Source of the DNA: Chryseobacterium sp. UBA6632
GTDB lineage: Bacteria; Bacteroidota; Bacteroidia; Flavobacteriales; Weeksellaceae
Assembly: GCA_002455915.1 (NCBI GenBank)
Contig: DKLU01000243.1
Span: forward strand, 1 to 12,450
Direction: 5' to 3'
DNA: 12,450 bases
Under the pieces are notes generated by a model. It was not told the DNA's origin, did not search any database, and saw only the letters and a program-made list of their open reading frames with translations. Shown one piece after another: positions 1-7,018 of this stretch; positions within the stretch are counted from its first letter, which is position 1, and the number at the start of each line of letters is the position of its first letter. The position numbers were made by a program, and so were the translations under genes.

Positions 1-31
1 TAATTTTTAAAATAAAAAAACTAAAAAACTA

Positions 32-1050
32 ATGAAACCACAACATATACAAAAATTATTTACTCATTTAGAAGAAGTTATTGTCTGGCGTATAAACAAT
101 CCTTCTGAAGATTTCAATGTTGAAGGCCCTGAATTTAAAACTAATAACCATGAAGGCTTTCATTTAGGTGACTATATTCTAGAGAAAAAGCTTTCTCATC
201 AGGAAATTATCATTCTTTTAATGGCTTTGTTACCCAGATTAGATCCTGCATTGCTAAAACGTATTTATTTGGAATTTCCCAATAGTACATTGTTCGATTT
301 TTGCTCAATGAATGAAATGGCAGACTTTTTTACCCAACAATTCAGACTGTTCAATATATTTTGGGCGGAGATAGTATTTCAGATCGATTAATAGCATTAG
401 ATTATTTCGATTCCGATTCAATTTTGATTAAAAGTGAACTTATTGTTTTTTCACGCTCTGCACAAGATCATACACCTATGAACAGCCAATTAAGCGTTCA
501 TCAGGAAGCCTTCAATAATATTGTTTTAGGATCAGAATTATTGCCAAAAATGAGCAATGATTTCCCTGCAGAGCAATTACATACCCGTAGATCTTGGACG
601 GATTTAATACTTCCCCAAGATACATTAAAAGAGCTTCAAACTATTGGATCCTGGTATAATAGCAGCCAGATTCTTATGGAGGAGTGGGATATGCAAAAAA
701 AACTTAAGCCAGGTTTCAGAGTATTGTTTTATGGAGATCCGGGAACTGGGAAAACGCTTGCAGCAAGTCTTTTGGGGAAATATACCAATCGCCCTGTCTT
801 TAGAGTAGATGTCTCTATGTTGGTCTCAAAATATATTGGAGAAACAGAAAAGCAATTAGCTAAGTTATTCGACAAAGCAGAAAATAAAAATTGGATTTTA
901 TTCTTCGATGAAGCCGATGCTATTTTCGGAAAAAGAACCAATGTACGAGATGCTCACGATAAATACGCAAATCAGGAAGTTTCTTATTTGTTACAGCGAA
1001 TAGAAACGTTTTCCGGACTTATTATTCTGGCATCCAACTTCAAAAATAAT
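32..1050 (+). pseudogene. eCIS-type AAA+ ATPase, frameshifted and truncated
   Basis: Remnant of an AAA+ ATPase resembling the Afp15/Pvc15 ATPases of extracellular contractile injection systems. The N-terminal part is read from the ATG at 32, after an A-rich leader. Near 359 the frame is lost, and the rest is read in the frame of base 361, beginning LGGDSISDRL. Adding one T to the TTTT run at 359-362 restores a continuous FNIFLGGD reading. The second part carries Walker A GDPGTGKT (733-756), Walker B FFDEAD (901-918) and sensor 1 LASN (about 1027-1038). The coding sequence stops matching at about 1050, after NFKNN, where a reversed IS fragment begins. Sensor 2, the arginine-finger region and the rest of the C-terminus are absent, and I found no trace of them on the far side of the IS. 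In the family this ATPase is thought to act in particle assembly or remodelling. The AAA+ call is firm. The eCIS assignment rests on the N-terminal domain and the KYANQEVSYLLQRIE type of sequence. It is almost certainly non-functional. Confidence 0.8.
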
Positions 1051-1574
1051 ACAGCAATCTCTGCCTTTTCTAATGTTTGGGTGATTTGATCAAAATAGAT
1101 TTCAATACGATACAAATCATTATGATTTCCGGCAATAGGGTCTGACATTGCTAAAGGAAGTCCCTGTCTATCTGTAAAATAAAGCGCAGTACTGGTCTTT
1201 CTCTTTTTTCGACATTGGTAAGCCACCTCTTCTCCTCCCCGTAATGCCGATGTATGGCTCCCGTCTAAATCCGTACTGGATAAATCTAATTTCGATTTAT
1301 TTTTTGATAATAGCTGTATCCAGCAATCTTGCCAAATATTGTTTATACACCATTTACGAAAATGATAGAAAACACTTTGGTAGCTTAAAACATTCTCTTC
1401 AAAAAGACTTTTTACAGGTAAATAAGCCCATTGAACCCCTGTTTTCAGTTTGTATAATATGCAATTTACTATTTCAACCAGAGGAGCTTTGGGAAAAAAT
1501 CCTCGTTTTGGCCTAGGAAGATGGGGGACTATTTCATTTTCTATTATATCTTTGTCGAGTACTTGGTACAACAT
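1050..1574 (-). pseudogene. IS5-like transposase, C-terminal half missing
   Basis: Transposase fragment read on the minus strand from the ATG at 1574. The N-terminal part has the helical DUF4096-type domain of IS5-like transposases (VEIVNCILYKLKTGVQWAYL). The start of the DDE domain follows, TDLDGSHT, with the first catalytic Asp, then RKKRKTSTALYFTDRQG and IAGNHNDLY. After EKAEIAV the reading passes into antisense ATPase sequence at about 1050. The frame stays open to 984, but those last roughly 20 codons are not transposase. The second catalytic Asp and the Glu are therefore lost, so the protein cannot be active. About 175 transposase codons remain; full-length relatives are typically around 250 or more. 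I recognise the family but not a named element. Confidence 0.85.
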
Positions 1575-1629
1575 CGGCTTGATTTGTTTTTTATGTTTTG
1601 CAACACAAAAATAAACAAGCCGTTTTTTA
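1575..1629 (+). terminator. Hairpin at transposase start; terminator-like on + strand
   Basis: A 7-bp perfect stem, CGGCTTG (1575-1581) with CAAGCCG (1616-1622), flanks a T-rich then A-rich loop region that can pair imperfectly with itself. On the plus strand it is followed by a T tract (GTTTTTTAT), which gives an intrinsic-terminator look. On the minus strand the stem abuts the transposase ATG, so a read-through transcript could fold over the start codon. Such start-codon sequestration is known in several IS families. Which role applies here is inference. Confidence 0.45.
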
Positions 1630-1790
1630 TAGAAAAAGTTTAAATGAATTCATTTTAAGCTCAAGTTAGACTCAATATTTTTATCTGTTTAGCTTGAGTT
1701 AATTTAATAGTTCCTGGTCAGGAAAATAATATTTCTAAAATTCTTTAGAAGACTAAAAAAACAAAAAACTTAATATTAAAGCTAAAGCTG

Positions 1791-2363
1791 ATGAAAGCAA
1801 AAATTCTGCTACTGATCTTATTCAGTGGCCTTATATTGGGTTGCTGTAGAAGTAAAAATAAAATTATTACGGTTTCCAAAGAAAACAAAAGGGAAACTGA
1901 AAAAGTAAAAGTTGATTCTTTGAGTTTGAAGAGTTTAGAATCTACTCAAAATAAAAGTACTGATATTGCAACCCATGAAAGTAAAGATGAAATATCAGGA
2001 GATATTTTAATTAAAGGAAAATCCGACCTACTGAATCCTTTTGTTTTTCACAATATTGTCGAAAAAGATACCGTTCAGAGTATTTCTATTATAGGAAATG
2101 CAGAATATATAATCAACAATCATTATAAAAAGGCATCCAGCGAAAAAACTGAAAATAAAAAAGAAAATTCTACAAATATTTTTCAGGATTTGGCTCAGAA
2201 TACGGTTTCAAAAGATATTATCAAAGAAAACACTTCGATAACTTCTGAGGAAACAAAAAAAGTAAAAGTCACCGGATTTGAAATCGCTGCCTGGATTTTT
2301 ATTACCATCATCGGGATCACTTTAATACTCATCTTTTTCACCTATAAATATTTTAAGAAATGA
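1791..2363 (+). CDS. Lipoprotein with C-terminal TM, u-spanin-like
   Basis: Protein of 190 residues with an unusual two-anchor layout. The N-terminus is a lipoprotein signal ending in LILGC (residues 14-18), so Cys18 would be lipidated. The middle, about residues 20-160, is very hydrophilic, rich in K, E, S, T and N, and without Pro-rich or enzymatic motifs. The C-terminus has a single membrane helix (FEIAAWIFITIIGITLILIFF, roughly 162-185) followed by the positive tail KYFKK. An outer-membrane lipid anchor joined to an inner-membrane helix is the architecture of unimolecular spanins such as T1 gp11, which disrupt the outer membrane after an endolysin has cut the wall. The gene overlaps the lysozyme start by ATGA (2360-2363), which supports a shared lysis role. 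I recognise no family by sequence; the spanin role is inferred from topology and context. Another possibility is a structural envelope lipoprotein. Confidence 0.6.
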   Translation: MKAKILLLILFSGLILGCCRSKNKIITVSKENKRETEKVKVDSLSLKSLESTQNKSTDIATHESKDEISGDILIKGKSDLLNPFVFHNIVEKDTVQSISIIGNAEYIINNHYKKASSEKTENKKENSTNIFQDLAQNTVSKDIIKENTSITSEETKKVKVTGFEIAAWIFITIIGITLILIFFTYKYFKK

Positions 2364-2793
2364 AAACATCACAGAAAGGAATACAACTAATTTTATCATT
2401 CGAAGGATTCAGCTCTAAACCTTATCTGGATTCAGCAGGAATCCCGACAATTGGTTATGGAAATACTTATTATTCGGGTGGAAAAAAGTTACTATGAAAG
2501 ATCCAGCCATCACCAAAGAAAGAGGAACTGAACTATTTTCATCTGTTTTACCGACTTATGAGAAAATAGTTAACAATAAAGTGAAAGTATCGCTGACACA
2601 AAATCAGTTTGATGCGCTCGTTTCGCACACTTACAATACAGGAGGATCTGATACACTGTTTTCTTTAATCAATAAAAAAGCTTCAGATACTGAAATTAGA
2701 AAATGGTTTACTGAAAGATATGTTACAGCCGGGGGTAAAGTTTTAAATGGATTAATCAGAAGAAGAAAAGCAGAAGCTGATCTTTTTTTCTAA
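2360..2793 (+). pseudogene. GH24 phage-type lysozyme (endolysin), frameshifted
   Basis: Endolysin-like muramidase of glycoside hydrolase family 24, which cleaves the MurNAc-GlcNAc bond of peptidoglycan. Translation from the ATG at 2360 gives GIQLILSFEG, then YLDSAGIPTIGYG. The catalytic E15, D24 and T30 have exactly the E11/D20/T26 spacing of T4 lysozyme. After GGKK the frame ends at TGA 2495-2497. The remainder continues in another frame from about 2490 (VTMKDPAITKERG) and includes QNQFDALVSHTYNTGG and the C-terminal GLIRRRKAEADLF typical of the family. One extra A in the six-A run at 2472-2477 would restore a full 144-residue enzyme, a normal length. There is no signal peptide, so export would need a holin or lysis by other means. 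The start overlaps the stop of the spanin-like gene. It is either a real decay mutation or a homopolymer sequencing error. Confidence 0.85.
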
Positions 2794-2820
2794 ATTAAAA
2801 CAAATCTCAAATTTAATTTA
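2791..2820 (+). terminator. AT-only hairpin at end of lysozyme gene
   Basis: A perfect 9-bp inverted repeat, TAAATTAAA (2791-2799) and TTTAATTTA (2812-2820), with a 12-base loop. It begins at the lysozyme stop codon. With no G-C pair and no clear T tract it would be a weak terminator at best. It may simply reflect AT-rich sequence. Confidence 0.25.
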
Positions 2821-2867
2821 AACGATTTTCCTTAAAACCCGATTAACAAACGTTTTTCGTTAAACTA

Positions 2868-2888
2868 AATTTAAACTAGTTTTAAATT
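2868..2888. promoter_or_regulatory. AT-rich palindrome upstream of efflux operon, possible operator
   Basis: Near-perfect palindrome with arms AATTTAAAC (2868-2876) and GTTTTAAATT (2879-2888), differing by a single extra base. It lies just upstream of the candidate promoter of the exporter operon. Related TTAAAC motifs also occur at about 2818-2823 and 2860-2865. TetR/AcrR-type repressors often bind such palindromes near exporter promoters, but no regulator gene is present in the window. The operator role is inference. Confidence 0.3.
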
Positions 2889-2908
2889 CACCATATTGTG
2901 GGAATTTC

Positions 2909-2942
2909 TTGTCATTTTACATTGTTTTTTGCATTATATTTG
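2909..2942 (+). promoter_or_regulatory. Candidate Bacteroidota-type promoter for exporter operon
   Basis: A TATATTTG box (2935-2942) matches the TAnnTTTG -7 element of Bacteroidota, with TTG at 2909-2911 spaced 23 bases upstream. Transcription would begin only about 10 bases before the ATG at 2958, leaving a very short leader. The same TTG-spacer-TATATTTG arrangement occurs upstream of the gene at 7019. Confidence 0.45.
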
Positions 2943-2957
2943 TTGTAAACATGAACC

Positions 2958-4373
2958 ATGAAAAACAATTTATTGATTTTTACGTTTGGTTTTTTTACGC
3001 TTCCCATCTTTGGCTGGGCACAGTCGGCACCCGATTTCCGGGAGCTTTTGGATAGTGCAATGGTTCGCGATTCCGATTTGAAGATGCAGCTCACCCAAAA
3101 CAAACTCACTGATCTTGACGAGCATAAATTGAAGGATATCTTCCTTCCGACGTTGGAAATGAGCGGACAGGCAGGATATCTTAATGCTACGGCTCGCCTT
3201 ACTTCACCTGAAATCAATTTAACCCCATTTATCAGAATTCCCGAAGGCAGTTTTAATAACAATTTAAATGTTTCAGGATTTTCAGGAATTGCAAAAGCCG
3301 ATGCCAAAATGGTGGTGTATTCCGGGGGAAAGGTGAAATATTTAAAGAAAGCGATTGAAGAGAAAAAGCTTTCTGAAAATATCTTGCTCGAAAAAACAAA
3401 AGATGAGGTGGTCACCAATATTTCAAAAGCGTATGACCAATTAGCTTTAATTCATCAGTCAAAAAAAGTATTGGATGAAAGTGAAAAAAGATTAGAAATT
3501 AATCGAAAAACAGCAGATAAAGCGCTGGGTTATGGATTAATTACACCTTATGATCATAAAAAAATTGAACTCGCCCAAGCGACGCTCAATGCAAAGATGG
3601 TAGAGTATGAGGGCAAAAAAGAATTGTTGTTAACGCAGCTTTATATTTTAACGGGAATCAGCAAAGAACGGTTGAGATTAATTGAACCTATCTTAGAACC
3701 CGTAGAGTTATTATCTCCCGAAAAAGGTATCGAACAAAGAGCCGAGATTCGTGCTTTGGAGCATGGCATTGTTGCGGCTGATTATAAAATAAAGGCCGAA
3801 AGAACGTGGATGATTCCTAAGGTTCAGCTAATGGCATCTGCTTATTATATCGGATTATATGGAAGTCGAATTAAAACGTCAGAAAATGTAATTCCTGCTA
3901 TTCCGGAAATTGGATACGCGGGTGCAAAGCTGGATTGGCGTCCGACAAACATTAATATCCTTCCTTTAATTACAGCCGGAGTAGGCTTCAAATGGGAAAT
4001 TTTCGACGGAAATGAAGGTAAACATGCTGAAGAAACCGCTAAAATTGGCAAAGAAGTTCTTCAAAACCAAAAAGAAGACGCGCTCAAAAAACTGACCCTG
4101 AATTTAGCCAATAATCAAACCAATTATGATATTGCCACCGCTCAGATTGCATTGAAATCTAAAGCCAAAGAATTGGCAAAAAATGCTTTGGTTCAGGCCG
4201 AAAAAGAATTCAGATACGGGATTAGCAAATCTTCCCAACTTATCGATGCCGAAAATGATCTGGAAATTGCCGAACTCGAATATCAAAATACAATTTTCAA
4301 TCAAAGAAGAGCGGGAATTGAGTTGATGAGGTCGACTCAAGAACTGGATATTGCGAAACTTTATCAACCTTAA
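2958..4373 (+). CDS. TolC-family outer membrane efflux protein
   Basis: Protein of 471 residues, the usual length for the family, forming the outer membrane channel of a tripartite exporter. It begins with a signal peptide (MKNNLLIFTFGFFTLPIFGWAQ). Two long repeated helical regions follow, about residues 30-230 and 270-465, rich in A, L, E and K. These include stretches such as ISKAYDQLALIHQSKK and NALVQAEKEFRYGISKSSQLIDAENDLEIAELEYQNT, typical of TolC-like helical-barrel repeats. The ATG at 2958 is chosen because it starts directly at the signal peptide. It is followed after 8 bases by the HlyD-type adaptor gene, so the two are surely cotranscribed. An antisense open frame over its 5' part is not a gene. 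The substrate cannot be told from the sequence. Confidence 0.93.
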   Translation: MKNNLLIFTFGFFTLPIFGWAQSAPDFRELLDSAMVRDSDLKMQLTQNKLTDLDEHKLKDIFLPTLEMSGQAGYLNATARLTSPEINLTPFIRIPEGSFNNNLNVSGFSGIAKADAKMVVYSGGKVKYLKKAIEEKKLSENILLEKTKDEVVTNISKAYDQLALIHQSKKVLDESEKRLEINRKTADKALGYGLITPYDHKKIELAQATLNAKMVEYEGKKELLLTQLYILTGISKERLRLIEPILEPVELLSPEKGIEQRAEIRALEHGIVAADYKIKAERTWMIPKVQLMASAYYIGLYGSRIKTSENVIPAIPEIGYAGAKLDWRPTNINILPLITAGVGFKWEIFDGNEGKHAEETAKIGKEVLQNQKEDALKKLTLNLANNQTNYDIATAQIALKSKAKELAKNALVQAEKEFRYGISKSSQLIDAENDLEIAELEYQNTIFNQRRAGIELMRSTQELDIAKLYQP

Positions 4374-4381
4374 AATTTAAA

Positions 4382-5341
4382 ATGATGCAAAAAAATCTCT
4401 CTATACTATGTACTGTTTTGCTCTTGTTGGGAAGTTGTGACAACAAAAAAGAAAATCTTAATGATTCTGAAGGGAAAACAAAGAAAGAAGTGATCTCTTT
4501 TGCTCCGAAAGTTACCGGAAGAATTGTGAAAATACTTGTAGAAGAAGGACAAACGGTAAAGAAAGGCGATACGTTGGCATTGCTTGATATTCCTGAAGTT
4601 TCTGCTAAAATTGCACAGGCTCAGGGTGCAGTAAGTGCGGCCACAGCTCAGGAACAGATGGCAAAAAATGGAGCCACGGCCGATCAGATGAAGCAGCTTC
4701 AGGCGAAATATAAAGGGTTGAAAGAGCAATATGATTTTGCCCAGAAATCTTTCAAAAGAGCTTCGAATATGTATCGTGACAGTTTGATGTCACCACAGGC
4801 TTATGATGAAATTTATGCTAAAATGCAGGGTGCAAAAGCTCAGTATGATGCCGTGGTAGCAGAATTGGACGATGTCAAAAGAGGCACCCGTTTCGAAAAA
4901 GTAGAAATGGCTGCCGGACAAGCTTCTCAGGCAAAAGGTGCTTTACAGGAAGCCAATGTAGCGTATTCTGAAAGATATGTAATTGCCACCAATGATATGG
5001 AAATAGAAACCATCAGTTTAAATACCGGAGAATTGGCAACGGCTGGTTTTGCGCTCTTCAACGGATATATTCCGAATAGTACTTTTTTCCGTTTTACAGT
5101 CCCTGAAAGTCAGATTTCAAGGTATAAAAAAGGGCAAGTTGTAAATATGGAAATTCCTTATAATAAAGAAAAAATAGAAGGTACAATTTTGTATATCAAA
5201 CAACTGACAAAATATGCGGATATCACAACTGCCTATCCGGATTATCAGCTTCAGGACGCGATTTATGAAATTAAAGTTAAGCCAAAGGACATGAATAAGG
5301 CGAAAGATATTTTGGTGAATTCAAACGTATTGCTAAAATAA
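4382..5341 (+). CDS. HlyD-family periplasmic adaptor, lipoprotein
   Basis: Membrane fusion (adaptor) protein of 319 residues linking the permease to the TolC channel. The N-terminal lipobox LLGSC places the lipidated Cys at residue 19. A biotinyl/lipoyl-like half motif spans about residues 37-71 (APKVTGRIVKILVEEGQTVKKGDTL). It is followed by a long coiled-coil hairpin rich in A, Q and K, about residues 72-190, including QAQGAVSAATAQEQ and QYDFAQKSFKRASNMYRDSLMSPQAYDE. The second lipoyl half and beta-barrel follow (VPESQISRYKKGQVVNMEIPY). It fits the YhiI/YbhG-like group paired with ABC-2 permeases. A second ATG directly follows the first and would change little. The stop is 2 bases before the permease start, so translation is probably coupled. 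Confidence 0.92.
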   Translation: MMQKNLSILCTVLLLLGSCDNKKENLNDSEGKTKKEVISFAPKVTGRIVKILVEEGQTVKKGDTLALLDIPEVSAKIAQAQGAVSAATAQEQMAKNGATADQMKQLQAKYKGLKEQYDFAQKSFKRASNMYRDSLMSPQAYDEIYAKMQGAKAQYDAVVAELDDVKRGTRFEKVEMAAGQASQAKGALQEANVAYSERYVIATNDMEIETISLNTGELATAGFALFNGYIPNSTFFRFTVPESQISRYKKGQVVNMEIPYNKEKIEGTILYIKQLTKYADITTAYPDYQLQDAIYEIKVKPKDMNKAKDILVNSNVLLK

Positions 5342-5343
5342 TT

Positions 5344-6549
5344 ATGAAAGAATTTTTCCGACTTTTACGAAGAGAATTTAAGCTATTTATCGGTAATTCG
5401 ACCTTGAGAACCGTGTTTTTCTTAGCACCGATTTTCTATGCGACATTGCTGGGTTTCGTATATAAAAGCGGAAAAGTAGAAAATACACCTGTTTTGGTGA
5501 TTGACAGGGATAATACGCCTTTATCAAGCCAATTAACGGAAATGCTGGAAGATAATAAAAGTATTAAGGTAATACGATATTTGCAGGAGCCTTTTAGCAT
5601 TAAAGATGAGGTGATAAGACATGAAGCAGCAGCGGTTGTCATTATTCCATCGAAATTTGAAGCGTCTATTCTTCAAAAAAAATACCCGGAACTCAACGTT
5701 TATGTGAATACAGGAAATGTTTTAACGGCTAATTTTGCATCAAAAGCTTTACAGCTCACGATCGGAACGTTTTCCGCGGGAGTTTCTATTAAAGCATTGC
5801 AAAAAGCAGGAATGCCCGCCACGAGAGCGGCAACGCAATATGAGCCTTTCAAAGCCAATTATATTACCTTATTCAATACCACTGGAAATTATCTGATTTT
5901 TATGTGGCCGGCAATGTTGGCCGTAGTTTTACAACAGGTTATTTTATTAGCGATGGCCGTAAGTTTTGCCGCAGAATTTCAGGGCGGTACATTCATCAAA
6001 GAATATGCAAAAATGCGAAAATGGGCGTTTCCAACGATGTTGATTAAAGTTTTTCCCATCTGGATTTTTTCAATTTTAATCGTGAGTGTTTATTATTTTA
6101 TGCACATGATTTTCAAGGTTCCGATGCCGGAAGGAATTTTTAATTTTATTGTATTAACATCAGTTTTCGTTGGCTCAGCTTCATTTTTAGGGGTTTTGAT
6201 CAGTATTTTGATTCCAGATGCTTTGAAAGCTACACAAATATTGATGGTTATTGCTTCTCCGGCGTTTATTATTAGCGGATTTACCTGGCCTTTGAATGCG
6301 ATGCCCGCTTTTGTTCAGTTTATCGCGAATATTATTCCGCTGACCCCTTTTTTACAGGCTTTTAAAATTTTATTGATTCAGAAAGGTTCTGTAGAACTCA
6401 CATATCCGTATTTGAAACATTTAAGTACTCTTTTAATTGTTTACGCCATTCTAGGTTGGATTGCTTTAAAAATTAAAATGTGGCTGATGTTTAAAAATCC
6501 AGAAAGAGCTGAAATTTCTGATGAAAATAATTCTGAAGATTTGAATTGA
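5344..6549 (+). CDS. ABC-2 type transporter permease
   Basis: Membrane subunit of 401 residues, of the YhhJ/YbhR-like ABC-2 exporter type. TM1 is at about residues 20-40. A large periplasmic domain (about 41-180) begins with the characteristic PVLVIDRDNTPLSSQL. Five more helices follow, near 183-208, 229-253, 265-290, 297-315 and 358-377. The ABC-2 signature region SGFTWPLNAMP lies at about 311-321. In the family such proteins export drugs, lipids or other small molecules when driven by an ABC ATPase. No ATPase gene and no second permease is present in this operon, so the nucleotide-binding partner must be encoded elsewhere or be absent. It is the last gene of the three-gene operon and is followed by a long non-coding stretch. 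Confidence 0.92.
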   Translation: MKEFFRLLRREFKLFIGNSTLRTVFFLAPIFYATLLGFVYKSGKVENTPVLVIDRDNTPLSSQLTEMLEDNKSIKVIRYLQEPFSIKDEVIRHEAAAVVIIPSKFEASILQKKYPELNVYVNTGNVLTANFASKALQLTIGTFSAGVSIKALQKAGMPATRAATQYEPFKANYITLFNTTGNYLIFMWPAMLAVVLQQVILLAMAVSFAAEFQGGTFIKEYAKMRKWAFPTMLIKVFPIWIFSILIVSVYYFMHMIFKVPMPEGIFNFIVLTSVFVGSASFLGVLISILIPDALKATQILMVIASPAFIISGFTWPLNAMPAFVQFIANIIPLTPFLQAFKILLIQKGSVELTYPYLKHLSTLLIVYAILGWIALKIKMWLMFKNPERAEISDENNSEDLN

Positions 6550-6964
6550 TTATTTTAGCCACGAATGCACACATTTTTTTATTTTCCACAGATTCCACAG
6601 GTTTCCAATGATGATCCTGTTGATTTTCTTTTTGATAACGTTTATGAGCTTTTATAAGTTAAAAGGCTTTGTTAATCTTAAAAACATGTAGTCGTAAAAA
6701 ATCTCTGTGAGACTTTGTGTTCAGATGCTACGGAAATTCAACATTGCTATCATTCGCTTAGTAGAACGCCGTTGCGAGCGAAAAATCAGCAGTGGTATTT
6801 ATAAACATCCTTGCGAACTTAGCGTTAAAAATAATTATCAGCCATAAATACTGTTTTTATTTCCTGTAAACAGCATAGATTTTCACAGATGCTACTGAGG
6901 TTTTTACAGCCAATCATTCGCGGAATTTACTGTAATTCAGTGTTTTTACTATTTTTTTTATGAG
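6550..6964. repeat. Non-coding stretch with degenerate repeat-like segments
   Basis: No credible gene in this stretch. It holds patchy, mutually similar segments: CCACGAATGCAC (about 6559-6570), CCACAGATTCCACAG (about 6586-6600), a related TTTTCACAGATG near 6879-6890, and CTGTGAGACTTTGTGTT and CTTGCGAACTTAGCGTTAAA near 6704-6720 and 6811-6830. A relative of the last pair, ATGAGCTTTGTGTTAAAAT, occurs at about 9055-9073 before another gene. From memory, such segments recur between genes in Chryseobacterium and Flavobacterium genomes, but that is not shown here. I see no clear intrinsic terminator for the exporter operon. Confidence 0.4.
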
Positions 6965-6997
6965 TTGAAAAATGATACAAAAAAACTGATATATTTG
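6965..6997 (+). promoter_or_regulatory. Candidate Bacteroidota-type promoter for 7019 operon
   Basis: TTG (6965-6967) and TATATTTG (6990-6997) are separated by 22 bases, matching the Bacteroidota -33/-7 pattern. The ATG at 7019 lies 22 bases beyond the -7 box, after an A-rich leader. Confidence 0.5.
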
Positions 6998-7018
6998 CTT
7001 TGATAAATAAAATAAGCT

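Larger units (their letters stand above)
1050..1630 (-). mobile_element. Truncated IS5-family insertion sequence remnant
   Basis: One end of an IS lies inside the ATPase gene. The end upstream of the transposase start is retained, at about 1575-1630. The end beyond the transposase stop is missing, and the internal IS sequence joins the ATPase codons directly at about 1050. No terminal inverted repeat or target duplication is visible at the junction. The right boundary is approximate because without the partner end I cannot define the terminal repeat. The ATPase C-terminus is also missing, so a deletion rather than simple insertion formed this structure. An adjacent deletion mediated by the IS is a reasonable explanation, but it is inference. 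Confidence 0.7.

Noticed and set aside
345..375. Programmed -1 ribosomal frameshift in the ATPase
   Set aside because: No slippery heptamer in the proper phase is present and the gene is truncated by an IS anyway, so decay or error is simpler.
984..1050. C-terminal extension of the transposase frame (LFLKLDARIIS onward)
   Set aside because: These codons are antisense to the ATPase core (LIILASNFK), so they are read-through beyond the IS junction and not transposase.
1244..1516. 90-codon open frame on the plus strand
   Set aside because: It is antisense to the transposase remnant and has no independent support.
1656..1705. CTCAAG/CTTGAG inverted repeat downstream of the IS
   Set aside because: Only 6 bp of pairing with a long AT-rich loop; too weak to call an IS end, terminator or operator.
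2912..3418. 168-codon open frame on the minus strand
   Set aside because: It lies antisense to the well-supported TolC gene, is Ser/Phe-rich in the manner of antisense shadows, and has no recognisable domain.
6725..6847. 40-codon open frame starting MLRKFNIAII
   Set aside because: Short, overlaps the repeat-like segments, has no promoter or neighbour support, and its composition looks like translated non-coding repeat.
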